DNA of 64,000 nt from Bacillus timonensis (lineage in GTDB: Bacteria; Bacillota; Bacilli; Bacillales; Bacillaceae_L), in assembly GCF_000285535.1 (NCBI RefSeq), contig NZ_HE610985.1:206983-270982 (forward strand), in the 5' to 3' direction. The notes beneath the pieces are model-generated. The model saw only the letters and a list, made by a program, of their open reading frames with translations. It was not told where the DNA came from and did no database searches. The translations under genes and the position numbers were made by a program. Shown in pieces: positions 26,294 to 35,508 of this stretch. The number at the start of each line of letters is the position of its first letter. Positions within the stretch are counted from its first letter, which is position 1.

Positions 26294-27601
26294 TTGTTGC
26301 GAATTGGATCTGGAGCAGGATTTGCTGGTGACCGTATCGAACCTGCAAAAGCATTAGTGGAAAAAGGGAATTTAGACTATCTCATTTTAGAAGGATTAGC
26401 AGAGCGTACGATTGCTCTCGCACAGAAACATAAGCAGAAAAATCCATCTCAAGGATACAATGAATATCTTGAGGAACGTATTCGCGTTTTATTGCCGATT
26501 TTACTAAAAAAGAAAGTACGCTTGATAACGAATATGGGGGCGGCAAATCCATCCAGTGCTGCAAAGAAAATAATTGAAATCGCCAAAGAACTGGGTCTTT
26601 CATGCAAGGTAGCAGCTGTGACAGGGGATGATGTATTCGATAAAATAAATGGAGCATACAACGTATTAGAATCAGATAAAAGTCTCAGAGATTATGAACC
26701 TATTATTTCTGCAAATGCTTATCTTGGGATTGAGTCAATTATTCCTGCATTAGAATCAGGAGCCAATATCATCGTTACAGGTCGGGTTGCAGACCCGTCA
26801 TTATTCCTAGCTCCAATCGTTCATCATTATGGCTGGGACCTAAAAGATTACAATTTGATTGGTCAAGGTACTTTAATCGGTCATTTATTGGAGTGCGCCG
26901 GACAAATAACGGGTGGCTATTTTGCTGACCCAGGACGGAAAGATGTTGAAGGGCTTGAAAATCTCGGCTTTCCTTATGCAATTATCGAGCCGAATGGTCA
27001 TGCAACGATTACAAAATTACCTGAAACGGGAGGTACGGTTAGCTTACAAACGGTGAAAGAACAATTACTATATGAAATTCATGATCCTACAAATTATTAT
27101 ACGCCTGATTGTATTGCTGATTTTTCTACAGCAAAACTCGAAGAAACCGGAAAAAACAAAGTCCTTGTATACGGTGCAACCGGAAAAAGGAAACCAGATA
27201 CGCTAAAAGTATCAGTTGGATATCATGCTGGTTTTTTAGGAGAAGGAGAAATTTCGTATGGAGGTTCTACAGCATTACAAAGGGGACAATTAGCACAACA
27301 AATTTTAACAAAGAGGCTTTTACAAAATTATCCTCAGTTAAAAACAGACTTAATAGGAGTTTCTTCTTTACATCCTCGCCAATTTGGAAACGCATGCCCA
27401 TATGAGGTTCGTGTTCGAGTGGCTGCTCTTTGCAAAACTGCAGAGGAAGCGAAAACAATCGGTCATGAGGTAGAATCTTTATACACAAACGGACCTGCAG
27501 CCGGAGGAGGCGCTAGAAAAAATGTGCAAGAAGTAATCGGGATTGTCTCGACCTTTATCCATCGTAAAGAAATCACTGTAAATACAGAAGTCTTGGAGTG
27601 A
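26294..27601 (+). CDS. AtuA-family (acyclic terpene utilisation, DUF1446-like) protein
   Basis: This is a 435-residue protein starting at TTG 26294, eight bases after AGGAG. The opening LRIGSGAGFAGDRIEPA, the segment TNMGAANP and the stretch ANIIVTGRVADPSLFLAP are typical of the AtuA/DUF1446 family, found in citronellol/geraniol catabolism and in many uncharacterised acid pathways. The biochemical role is not established; a role in CoA-ester or hydroxy-acid metabolism is only suspected. The gene sits between the carboxylate transporter and a small partner gene, all under the same sigma-54 promoter. Confidence 0.8.
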   Translation: MLRIGSGAGFAGDRIEPAKALVEKGNLDYLILEGLAERTIALAQKHKQKNPSQGYNEYLEERIRVLLPILLKKKVRLITNMGAANPSSAAKKIIEIAKELGLSCKVAAVTGDDVFDKINGAYNVLESDKSLRDYEPIISANAYLGIESIIPALESGANIIVTGRVADPSLFLAPIVHHYGWDLKDYNLIGQGTLIGHLLECAGQITGGYFADPGRKDVEGLENLGFPYAIIEPNGHATITKLPETGGTVSLQTVKEQLLYEIHDPTNYYTPDCIADFSTAKLEETGKNKVLVYGATGKRKPDTLKVSVGYHAGFLGEGEISYGGSTALQRGQLAQQILTKRLLQNYPQLKTDLIGVSSLHPRQFGNACPYEVRVRVAALCKTAEEAKTIGHEVESLYTNGPAAGGGARKNVQEVIGIVSTFIHRKEITVNTEVLE

Positions 27602-27606
27602 AGCAA

Positions 27607-27927
27607 ATGAAAAAAGTAAAGCTAATTGACATCGCCCATAGCCGAACTGGGGATAAAGGCAATACACTAAACATCTCATTAATCCCCTACAAAGAGGGCG
27701 ATTACGAATGGCTCTCGTCATCTGTCACAGCAGAAAAAGTAAAAAATCACCTTAACACTATCATCAAGGGCAAAGTCACGAGGTATGATCTATCAAACAT
27801 CAAAGCCTTTAATTTTGTATGTGAAGATAGTTTAATGGGTGGTGTAACAACATCAGTAGCCATTGATACTCATGGCAAGAGCATAAGTTCCGCATTATTA
27901 GAAATGGAAATTGAAGTGAAAAACTAG
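27607..27927 (+). CDS. AtuA-like small domain protein
   Basis: This is a 106-residue protein with LIDIAHSRTGDKGNTLNISLIP at the start and NFVCEDSLMGGVTTSVAIDT near the end. These mark the ferredoxin-like domain that is fused to, or encoded beside, AtuA/DUF1446 proteins. ATG 27607 follows TGGAG and lies 5 bases after the AtuA stop. The two proteins probably form one complex. Confidence 0.8.
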   Translation: MKKVKLIDIAHSRTGDKGNTLNISLIPYKEGDYEWLSSSVTAEKVKNHLNTIIKGKVTRYDLSNIKAFNFVCEDSLMGGVTTSVAIDTHGKSISSALLEMEIEVKN

Positions 27928-27953
27928 ACTCTATCAAACTTAATAGAAAACAA

Positions 27954-27979
27954 AAAGACATGGATTTTACCATGTCTTT
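27954..27979 (+). terminator. Terminator of the sigma-54 operon
   Basis: A 10-bp stem AAAGACATGG / CCATGTCTTT with a 6-base loop is followed only by CGTTCT, so termination may be incomplete. Confidence 0.65.
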
Positions 27980-28074
27980 CGTTCTAGCAGAAGATCGCCC
28001 ACATTTTGGTTTAACTAGATTATCAAATAATGATAAATAAAGATCCACTTGGTTTATTAGGGTACCTATTTTAT

Positions 28075-28270
28075 TTACACAACTACTCTTGTTCCTTGGA
28101 GTTTAGGCGCTCGACTCCTGCAGGAATAGAGAGCCAAGCGAGACCCCGCAGTGAAGCAAGGAGGCTTGCGGATTGCCCTCGTAAAAGCGAGCGCCGTAAC
28201 GGAGAGGAACAGTTCCAGGAGCGGAAATCACCCACGTTTAATAACAACAATCACGTTTAATAACAACAAT
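28075..28270 (+). repeat. GC-rich Bacillaceae-type repeat element
   Basis: This block is much richer in GC than its surroundings. It contains CGACTCCTGCAGG, GAGACCCCGCAG, AAGCGAGCGCC and GGAGCGGAAATCA, ending in AATAACAACAA. A diverged, interrupted relative lies at 47246-47607. The same type of block is familiar from intergenic regions of many Bacillaceae, but its nature is not settled. An open frame across it is not a gene. A 19-bp tandem duplication closes it (28233-28251 and 28252-28270). Confidence 0.65.
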
Positions 28271-28424
28271 CTTTTAGGTAATGCGCCTATTATCTAGTTA
28301 GACAGTGTCGAATCAAGTCTATAAAAAAATTCTTTCCTACTTTTTACCCAAATACAGGTAAGTCAGGCCTGAAATTAAGGTTTTCCAAACGTGGAAATCG
28401 CTATTTTTACAAATATTGAGTGAA

Positions 28425-28453
28425 TTGACAATATTCAATTTAGTTGCTATGCT
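28425..28453 (+). promoter_or_regulatory. Sigma-A promoter of the second LacI regulator operon
   Basis: TTGACA (28425-28430), 17 bp, then TATGCT (28448-28453). The expected start point is near 28460, at the edge of a perfect palindrome. Confidence 0.8.
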
Positions 28454-28460
28454 CTATTCG

Positions 28461-28474
28461 ATGAAACGTTTCAT
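28461..28474 (+). promoter_or_regulatory. LacI-type operator overlapping the transcription start
   Basis: ATGAAACGTTTCAT is a perfect 14-bp palindrome centred on CG, covering about +1 to +14. It fits autorepression by the LacI-family protein encoded just downstream. It differs from the operators at 8466-9685. Confidence 0.75.
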
Positions 28475-28498
28475 TCAAAAAAGCATAGGAAGTATACC

Positions 28499-29509
28499 AT
28501 GAATAAAAAAGTGACGATACGAGATGTTGCGGAGTTAGCTGGTGTATCACTCGGTACTGCATCTAAAGTCATAAATAATACTGGTAACGTCCAAATTGAA
28601 CTAAAAGACAAAGTAAACGCAGCAATAAAAGCCCTACAATACTCCCCAAACATGATCGCAAGAAGTTTGAAGTCATCCGTCTCCAAAACAATTGCCGTTC
28701 TTCTATCTAACCTTACAAATCCCTTCCAGATGACTTTGGCAAAAGGTATTGAAGAAGTTATCTTTGAAAAAGACTATCTATTCATCATCAGTTCCACAAA
28801 TGAAAATCCTACTATTGAGCGAAAAAATCTACAAATGTTTTATGAGCAACGTGTTGACGGCATTATTCTTTGTTCAACTGGCCATGTCAACGAAGAAATT
28901 ATTTCGTTAGCCGAAAGAAACATTCCAATCGTCCTTGTCGATCGGCCTATTTCCCATTTGCCAGTCAACATCGTGGCAGATGATAACTTTATTGGAATGG
29001 AAAAATTAGTTACATACTTATATGAATTAGGTCATAAAGAAATAGGGGTCGTACATGGTGATTTGAATACCATTCACGGAAGAATTCGTCATAAGGCTGT
29101 TTTACAGTCACTTGTGAAATATGGTCTTTCGACGAGACACCAGTATATTGGTGATTTTACCTATAAAGGGGGCCAAAATGCAGTCGATTATTTTTTATCA
29201 ACTACAAACGTTCCTACTGCCATCATTACTTCGAACAATAATATGACGGCAGGTGTACTAAAGGCATGTCAAAACTACAAGATTACTATTCCTGAACAAC
29301 TTACGGTTGTGTCATTTGGAGAACTAGAGTATGAATGGGATTTGATTGTTCCGAAGGTGACTTCAGTTGTTCAATCTCCACGTGAAATAGGGAAAAAGGC
29401 AGCAACAATCCTATTAGAACAACTGAAGAATGGGGGACACCACCAAAATATTCAAATTTTTATAGAACCTGAAATTGTAATAGGTAACTCTTCATCTCCT
29501 CTACATTAA
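28499..29509 (+). CDS. LacI-family transcriptional regulator
   Basis: This is a 336-residue regulator. The helix-turn-helix is VTIRDVAELAGVSLGTASKVI with hinge ALQYSPNMIARSLK. The effector domain includes VDGIILCSTG, GHKEIGVVHGD and PTAIITSNNNMTAGVL. ATG 28499 has TAGGAAG upstream. It is the first gene before a dehydrogenase, isomerase, ABC importer, SDR and aldolase-like gene, all in the same direction with short gaps. It likely represses the entire group through the palindrome in its own promoter. Confidence 0.9.
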   Translation: MNKKVTIRDVAELAGVSLGTASKVINNTGNVQIELKDKVNAAIKALQYSPNMIARSLKSSVSKTIAVLLSNLTNPFQMTLAKGIEEVIFEKDYLFIISSTNENPTIERKNLQMFYEQRVDGIILCSTGHVNEEIISLAERNIPIVLVDRPISHLPVNIVADDNFIGMEKLVTYLYELGHKEIGVVHGDLNTIHGRIRHKAVLQSLVKYGLSTRHQYIGDFTYKGGQNAVDYFLSTTNVPTAIITSNNNMTAGVLKACQNYKITIPEQLTVVSFGELEYEWDLIVPKVTSVVQSPREIGKKAATILLEQLKNGGHHQNIQIFIEPEIVIGNSSSPLH

Positions 29510-29528
29510 TCAAGAAAAGGTGATAATC

Positions 29529-30563
29529 ATGAAGGCTCTTGTAAACTACGATTCTGGTAAAAACAAAGTTGAAATTAGAGAAGTACCAATCCCGAAGATA
29601 GGTGCAAAAGATATTTTATTAAAAGTAGAAGCCGTTGGAGTATGTGGTAGTGATTTGCATATGTACCATGATATTCAAGGGTTTGCAGTGAAACGACCTG
29701 TGATTTTAGGACATGAGTTTGCAGGAACTGTTGCCGACGTAGGTTCAGAAGTAACCCAATTTAAAAAGGGAGACCGTATTGTCAGCGAGACACCTTCATA
29801 TGTCTGTGAAACTTGTATTTATTGCAAAACAGGATTATATAATTTGTGCCCAGATAGAAAAGGGTTTGGTGTGTTAGCAGATGGGGCAATGGCTGAATAC
29901 GTGAAAACGAGAGAAGCAATCGTACATCACGTACCAGATGGAATTCCATTTGAAAAAGCAGCCTTAACGGAGCCGTCATGTGTTGCCTATAATGCGGTAG
30001 CGCATCATTCGCGAATTCGGCCAGGTGACCATGTTGTTGTCTTTGGACCTGGTCCAATTGGATTAATGTGTGTACAAATTGCGAGATTATTTGCACCTGG
30101 GAAATTAACAGTGGTTGGTTTAGAAAAAGATTCTAACCGTTTAGAAGTAGCCAAGGAATTTGGCGCAGATAAAGTGATTATTGCAGATAAGCAAGATGTA
30201 ATACATGAAATCTGCAGCTATGGAGACGGTTTTGGCGCAGATTTAGTGCTTGATGCAGTTGGTGTTAGCCAAACACTGAAGCAAAGTATTGAAATTGTTC
30301 GACCAGCAGGGCAAATTACGAAAATTGGATGGGGTCCAGAACCTATTGGCTTCAGTCTCGACCCACTTATTCAAAAAGCCGCTAAATTACAGGGGTCATT
30401 TAGTCATACCTATCCGATGTGGGAGAAAGTATTGCTTCTCATGCAAAAGGGAGAAATAAACCCACTACCAATGGCGAAGATTTATTCACTAGATAATTGG
30501 CAACAGGCTTTCGATGAGATGGATTCGTTAAAACATGCGAAATCTGTTATTGTACCAAACTAG
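29529..30563 (+). CDS. Zinc-dependent polyol/alcohol dehydrogenase (sorbitol/threonine dehydrogenase-like)
   Basis: This is a 344-residue medium-chain dehydrogenase. Catalytic zinc ligands are in VGVCGSDLH and GHEFAGTV. The structural zinc site has four Cys in CETCIYCKTGLYNLC. The NAD-binding motif VFGPGPIGLMC is near residue 175. ATG 29529 follows AAAGGTGAT at correct spacing. It would oxidise a polyol or sugar alcohol to a ketose with NAD(P). The neighbours are a TIM-barrel isomerase and an SDR, which suits polyol catabolism; the substrate is unknown. Confidence 0.85.
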   Translation: MKALVNYDSGKNKVEIREVPIPKIGAKDILLKVEAVGVCGSDLHMYHDIQGFAVKRPVILGHEFAGTVADVGSEVTQFKKGDRIVSETPSYVCETCIYCKTGLYNLCPDRKGFGVLADGAMAEYVKTREAIVHHVPDGIPFEKAALTEPSCVAYNAVAHHSRIRPGDHVVVFGPGPIGLMCVQIARLFAPGKLTVVGLEKDSNRLEVAKEFGADKVIIADKQDVIHEICSYGDGFGADLVLDAVGVSQTLKQSIEIVRPAGQITKIGWGPEPIGFSLDPLIQKAAKLQGSFSHTYPMWEKVLLLMQKGEINPLPMAKIYSLDNWQQAFDEMDSLKHAKSVIVPN

Positions 30564-30594
30564 CTTGTTAAAAAACTTTAAAAAGGAGAAATAA

Positions 30595-31488
30595 ATGGAA
30601 GATACTATCAAAATATCAGTTTTCCCTAAAGGCTTTATCGATGATTTATCTACTGGTAAAATGACGGTTTTTGAATGGATTGAACAAGCAGGAACCCTTG
30701 GTGCCGACGGATTGGAAATGTATCCGACTTTTTTACAATCTACGGATAGAAATTACTTGGAAAAAGTAAAGGAAGCAGCTACTTCTGTTAATCTAACGAT
30801 TCCAATGATGTGTGCATCACCAGATTTCACTCATCACGATCCCGCTTTTCGAGAAAATGAAGTCAATAAGATAAAAGAAATGATTGATGTCATGGCATTT
30901 CTCGGGCCAGAAGAGTTTCGAAGTTGTCGTGTACTTTCTGGCCAAAGAAGACCTGAGGTTTCGAGAGAAGAAGGAATCAAGTGGACCCAAGATTGTATAA
31001 AAGAACTCCTTGCTTATGCGGAAAGCAAACGTGTTTATCTCGTGATGGAAAACCATTATAAGGATGGGTTTTGGATTTATCCAGAATTTGCTCAGAAATC
31101 AGATATCTATTTAGAAATTATTGAAGGAATATCTTCTAATTGGTTTGGGGTCAATTTCGATCCATCCAATGCTGTATTTGCAGGAGATGATCCGTTAGAG
31201 TTACTAGAAAAGGTAAAGGATCGATTAATCACAATGCATGCCAGTGATCGTTATATAAAAGACGGATATACCATGAAAGATATCGAATCTCATTTGGTAC
31301 AAGGATACTCAGATGCCTTGGCACATGGTGTTATCGGAAAAGGCATTATTGATTACGATCGTATTTTTCAGCTGTTAGCTTCTATCCATTTTACAGGATG
31401 GATTTCCATTGAAGATGGTGTTAATGGGTTAGAGGAAATGAAGGAATCAGTAGAATTTCTAAAGCGGAAAGTCAATGAATATCGTTGA
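30595..31488 (+). CDS. Sugar phosphate isomerase/epimerase family protein
   Basis: This is a 297-residue TIM-barrel protein of the xylose-isomerase-like group. Metal-site segments are GADGLEMYP, VMENHYKDG, GVNFDPSNA, ITMHASDRY and SIEDGVNG. ATG 30595 has AAAAGGAG upstream. It lies 31 bases after the dehydrogenase. It likely isomerises the keto sugar formed by that enzyme. It is only distantly like the shorter isomerase at 9768. Confidence 0.78.
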   Translation: MEDTIKISVFPKGFIDDLSTGKMTVFEWIEQAGTLGADGLEMYPTFLQSTDRNYLEKVKEAATSVNLTIPMMCASPDFTHHDPAFRENEVNKIKEMIDVMAFLGPEEFRSCRVLSGQRRPEVSREEGIKWTQDCIKELLAYAESKRVYLVMENHYKDGFWIYPEFAQKSDIYLEIIEGISSNWFGVNFDPSNAVFAGDDPLELLEKVKDRLITMHASDRYIKDGYTMKDIESHLVQGYSDALAHGVIGKGIIDYDRIFQLLASIHFTGWISIEDGVNGLEEMKESVEFLKRKVNEYR

Positions 31489-31498
31489 TAGGGTAATT

Positions 31499-31529
31499 GA
31501 CGTAAATTCAAATGAAAACGCTTTACGTC
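31499..31529 (+). promoter_or_regulatory. Intergenic stem-loop with cre-like box
   Basis: GACGTAAA / TTTACGTC form an 8-bp stem. The loop and right arm contain ATGAAAACGCTTTACG (31512-31526), a partial match to the CcpA cre consensus. It stands between the enzyme genes and the importer genes and could adjust expression there. The cre call is weak. Confidence 0.4.
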
Positions 31530-31563
31530 TTAACCATATAAAAATATGAAAGGGGAAAGTGAA

Positions 31564-32874
31564 GTGAAAAGATTAAGGGGGCTGAGCTTTTTACTAGTTT
31601 TTGGATTATTCATAGGCTTAATGGCTGCTTGTAGTGACAATGACAGTTCTTCAAATGAGCCATCATCAGATAATGATGGTGATAAAAACAAAGACGTTGA
31701 ATTAAGAATCGTTGCCGCGAACCACCCATGGACTGAAGCGATAGAACCATTCATTCCACAATTTGAAAAGGAGACAGGGATTAAAGTAAAGCTAGAAAAA
31801 TATTTTGAAGATCAACTAACTCAAAAACTCACAACAGAATTTACGGCCGGTTCAGATAGTATCGATGTCTTTATGATTCGTCCGTTACAAGAAGGGAAGC
31901 TCTTTAATCTTAATGGCTGGGTCGCAGATTTATCAGGTTATACAGGTGATTCAGAGTGGGATTTAAGTGATTTTACAGAGTCCTCCGTTAATTCCTTAAA
32001 AGATGGTAATAAGATCTTTGGAATCCCAACTGTGACTGAACGTGAAATCCTATATTACCGTAAAGATATATTTGAAGAGAATAAGATTGAACCTCCTAAA
32101 ACATTAGATGAACTATATGAAATTGCAAAGAAATTAAATGATCCTTCGAATGACTTTTACGGAATGGTATCACGTGGACAAAGAGCTGCAGCAGTTACAC
32201 AATTCTCCAGTTACTTATATGGATTTGGTGGTGACTTTATCGTCGACGGAAAAGCTGCCATTGATACACCAGAAGCGATTAAAGCATTTGAGTTCTATGG
32301 GAATTTACTGAAGGAAGCAGGACCTCCAGGCGTATTAAATATGAGTTGGCCACAAGCGGCTGGTTTATTTGCGCAAGGGAAAGCAGCGATGTATACAGAT
32401 GCGGATAGTATTTATCCAAACTTGTTGGATCCTGAAAAATCCGTAGTAGGTGAAAAAGTAGGGTTTTCTGTATTCCCAGAAGGACCTTCAGGTCAAACGC
32501 CATATAACGTTACATCGTGGGGAGTCGCGATGAATGAAAAATCAGAACATAAAGATGCCGGATGGGAATTTATCAAGTGGGCGACAAGTAAAGAAATTGT
32601 GGCTGAATTGCAAAAGAAGAGTGTTCCAGGCCCAAGACAGTCAGTATGGGATTCACCGGAAGGAACAGAAGCATTTCCTGAAGAACTTGTTCAAGTCATT
32701 TCCGAATCCAATAAGATTGGAAAAGAATATGACCGTCCATTGGTAATCAAGGTGAATGAGGCAAGAGATATGATTGGAACAGCGATTGTAACGGGTATAG
32801 AAGGTGGCGATGTGGAAGCAGCAGCAAAAGAAGCCAACAAACAGTTCCAACAATTGCTAGATGATGAAAAATAA
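31564..32874 (+). CDS. Sugar/polyol ABC transporter substrate-binding lipoprotein
   Basis: This is a 436-residue family 1 solute-binding protein. The signal peptide ends in lipobox LMAAC at about residue 22, followed by a Ser/Asp-rich linker. Later marks are IPTVTEREILYYRKDIF and NVTSWGVAMNEKSEH. GTG 31564 is chosen because AAAGGGG is eight bases upstream; an ATG at 31546 has none. It delivers substrate to the two permeases that follow. Confidence 0.87.
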   Translation: MKRLRGLSFLLVFGLFIGLMAACSDNDSSSNEPSSDNDGDKNKDVELRIVAANHPWTEAIEPFIPQFEKETGIKVKLEKYFEDQLTQKLTTEFTAGSDSIDVFMIRPLQEGKLFNLNGWVADLSGYTGDSEWDLSDFTESSVNSLKDGNKIFGIPTVTEREILYYRKDIFEENKIEPPKTLDELYEIAKKLNDPSNDFYGMVSRGQRAAAVTQFSSYLYGFGGDFIVDGKAAIDTPEAIKAFEFYGNLLKEAGPPGVLNMSWPQAAGLFAQGKAAMYTDADSIYPNLLDPEKSVVGEKVGFSVFPEGPSGQTPYNVTSWGVAMNEKSEHKDAGWEFIKWATSKEIVAELQKKSVPGPRQSVWDSPEGTEAFPEELVQVISESNKIGKEYDRPLVIKVNEARDMIGTAIVTGIEGGDVEAAAKEANKQFQQLLDDEK

Positions 32875-32950
32875 ATATTGATAGGATAGGGCGGTATTAA
32901 TGGATACATTAATACCCTCTATCCAGTTTATTGGTTTACATAGAAGGGGG

Positions 32951-33840
32951 ATGATTGCCATTCAACTTTGGATTGAAAAACATCTTAAGTATATTTTTAC
33001 GTTGCCTTCCGTACTTTTTGTACTCATCATGATTGTATTTCCAGTTGGCTATACAGCATACTTGAGTTTTTTGACTGGAGTATGTCAAGTGTTACACCAC
33101 CTAAATGGGTCTTCTTAGACAATTTTAAGAAACTATTATTTGATGATCCACGGTTTTGGCCTGCTTTTTTCAGAACTTTTTATTTTACGATTTTGGCTGT
33201 TGTTACTCAAACCGTATTAGGAGTTGCAATTGCTATTTTATTCTTCAGAAACTTTAAAGGTAGTAATCTAGTAAAGACCTTATTTTTACTTCCTATGGTT
33301 TCAACACCCGTGGCAATTGGACTTGTATGGTTACTTATTTTTGAACCATCGATTGGATTTGCAAATCAGTTCTTAAGTTATTTTGGAATTGATCCACAGT
33401 TATGGATTGCTTCACCAAAACTGGCACTACCAGCGATTGCGATGGTAGATACTTGGCAATGGACACCGATGATTACGTTAATCACATTGGCTGGACTCTC
33501 TCAATTACCAAACGAAAATTATGAAGCGGCAGCTGTGGATGGCGCTAACTCATGGCAAATTTTTTGGAAAATCACATTACCTCTTATGGCCCCTACTATT
33601 TTCGCAGCAGTGCTACTTCGTTCCATAGATGCAGTTAAACACTTTGATTTAATCTATGCGATGACACAAGGCGGACCTGGCTATGCGACAGAAACTTTAA
33701 ATATTTATGGGTTCGCAAATGGTTTTCAATATTTTAAATTAGGATATACAAGTGCCATTTTAATGGTATTCTTTATGATTGTGCTGATTATGAGCTGTCT
33801 AATTTTAATCTTCCGTAAGAAAACGGAGGTGACATTATGA
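32951..33840 (+). pseudogene. Sugar ABC transporter permease (MalF type), frameshifted
   Basis: One MalF-type permease is split into two frames. The first covers the initial membrane helix (YIFTLPSVLFVLIMIVFPVG) to TAYLSF; the second starts FDWSMSSVTPPKWVFLDNF and runs to the end. It includes the EAA loop EAAAVDGANSWQIFWKITLP. The break is in the T6 run at 33067-33072; one more T would restore the frame. ATG 32951 is a tentative start (an ATG at 32900 is also in frame). If the lesion is real, the third importer cannot work unless slippage rescues it. Confidence 0.8.
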
Positions 33841-34652
33841 AGCATAAAAAGAGAATGGAGATTATCCGCTATATTCTAATTGTGATTGTGAGTTTAGTAT
33901 TTTTATTCCCATTTGTTTGGATGATTATTGCCTCTCTGAAAAATCAGGCTCAAATCATGTCGACTGATTCAATCTTTATTTTCAAACCAAGCTTTACCAA
34001 TTACAAAGAGGTTTTTGAACAATATGACTTTATTAAATTTATCATCAATAGCTTTGTCGTTGCATTTGCTTCTACTGTTCTAGGATTAGTGTTGGGATTA
34101 CCTGCAGCATATGCAATTTCAAAATATAAATTGCATAAATTCGGGGTGATTATTTTAATTGCGAGAATCATACCAGGTATTTCGTTTATGATTCCTTGGT
34201 TTATCATTTTTTCAAAATTGGGACTGGTTGACACCTATACAGCACTGACATTAAGCCATATGTTAGTTGGGTTGCCATTTATCATTTGGATTATGATTTC
34301 TTCCTTTGAAGCTCTTCCACAAGAATTGGAGGATTCAGCAAGAGTTGATGGTTGTACATTGCAAGGTGCTTTCTTCAGGGTTTTGCTACCGCTCGTTTCG
34401 CCTGGAATTATCACCGCGTCGATGATGTCCTTTATTCTATCCTGGAATAATTTCATGTTTGCTTTAGTACTTGCTGGAGATGACACGAAGACCTTACCAA
34501 TTGCCGTCTTTAACTTTATCTCGTATTCCGAAATAAATTGGGGAGCACTTATGGCAGCTGCTGTCATTATTACGCTACCGATACTAATCATATCATTGCT
34601 TTTACAACGATACATCGTTAGTGGAATTACTTCAGGAGCAGTAAAAGGGTAA
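33837..34652 (+). CDS. Sugar ABC transporter permease (MalG type)
   Basis: This is a 271-residue permease with six membrane helices, the EAA-type loop EDSARVDGCTLQGAFFRVLLP and the C-terminus SGITSGAVKG. ATG 33837 follows CGGAGGTGAC and overlaps the stop of the preceding permease by four bases. It is intact, unlike its partner. Confidence 0.88.
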   Translation: MKHKKRMEIIRYILIVIVSLVFLFPFVWMIIASLKNQAQIMSTDSIFIFKPSFTNYKEVFEQYDFIKFIINSFVVAFASTVLGLVLGLPAAYAISKYKLHKFGVIILIARIIPGISFMIPWFIIFSKLGLVDTYTALTLSHMLVGLPFIIWIMISSFEALPQELEDSARVDGCTLQGAFFRVLLPLVSPGIITASMMSFILSWNNFMFALVLAGDDTKTLPIAVFNFISYSEINWGALMAAAVIITLPILIISLLLQRYIVSGITSGAVKG

Positions 34653-34677
34653 CCATCATAAAGAAAGGGTGATACAG

Positions 34678-35457
34678 TTGCAGATTGAATTATCAGGAAT
34701 GGTAGGAATCGTTACTGGAGTCGGGAAGGGAATTGGAAAAGAAATCATAATGACGCTTGCACGAGAAGGAGTTAAAACAATTGGGGTTGATGTAAACCAA
34801 GAGGATCTAGACCAACTCTCACAAGAGTTTAGTGAAGAAGGATTAGATGGTCTGTTTTTTAACTGTGATGTCAGAGATAGCAAAATGATAACTGAAGTAG
34901 TCAATAAGACTATAAAAGAGTATGGTCGGGTTGATCTTTTAGTTAATAATGCAGGGGTTGCCGGAAATGGAGAAGTGGAAACATTACCTGAGGAAATTTG
35001 GGATTTCTGTCATGATGTCAATCTAAAAGGAATGTACCTGATGTGTAAAGCAGTCATTCCTATCATGAAAAGGCAGCAATTTGGTCGGATTATAAATTCA
35101 GCATCCTTTGCAGCGATTATTCCAAGCATCGGGAGTGCTGCTTATGCTTCGTCAAAAGCGGGAGTAAAACAATTTTCACGCGTTCTTGCTGGGGAGTTAG
35201 GACCGTGGAACATTACGGTTAACAGTTATGCTGCTGGAATGATTCCTACAACTCTCAATCATTTTTCTGAACTTCCACAAGAACAGCAGGATCGGTTACT
35301 TGACAGTTTAACCTTACGAAGGTGGGGGGAGAAAAAAGATATTGCTCAACTCATCTGTTTTTTAGCATCAGATTTGGCAGGGTATATAACTGGTACGCTA
35401 ATCGATGTAAGTGGAGGGAAATATGCTACGCAATTTCCTAAGGCAGCGTATGAGTAA
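34678..35457 (+). CDS. Short-chain dehydrogenase/reductase
   Basis: This is a 259-residue classical SDR. The cofactor motif is VTGVGKGIGKEI, followed by LVNNAGVAG, active Ser in INSASF, and YASSKAG with the catalytic Tyr and Lys. TTG 34678 is chosen because AAAGGGTGAT lies just upstream; the GTG at 34669 overlaps that site. It probably oxidises or reduces a sugar or polyol intermediate of this operon. Substrate and cofactor choice are not clear from sequence. Confidence 0.85.
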   Translation: MQIELSGMVGIVTGVGKGIGKEIIMTLAREGVKTIGVDVNQEDLDQLSQEFSEEGLDGLFFNCDVRDSKMITEVVNKTIKEYGRVDLLVNNAGVAGNGEVETLPEEIWDFCHDVNLKGMYLMCKAVIPIMKRQQFGRIINSASFAAIIPSIGSAAYASSKAGVKQFSRVLAGELGPWNITVNSYAAGMIPTTLNHFSELPQEQQDRLLDSLTLRRWGEKKDIAQLICFLASDLAGYITGTLIDVSGGKYATQFPKAAYE

Positions 35458-35508
35458 AATGTTTATAGTGGCGTATGAGTCATTCCAAATAAGCAGGGAG
35501 CTGGAAAA

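Noticed and set aside
28030..28260. 76-residue open frame across the GC-rich repeat
   Set aside because: It lies in a repeat element, has no ribosome binding site and ends in a poly-Asn stretch from the AACAACAA tail.
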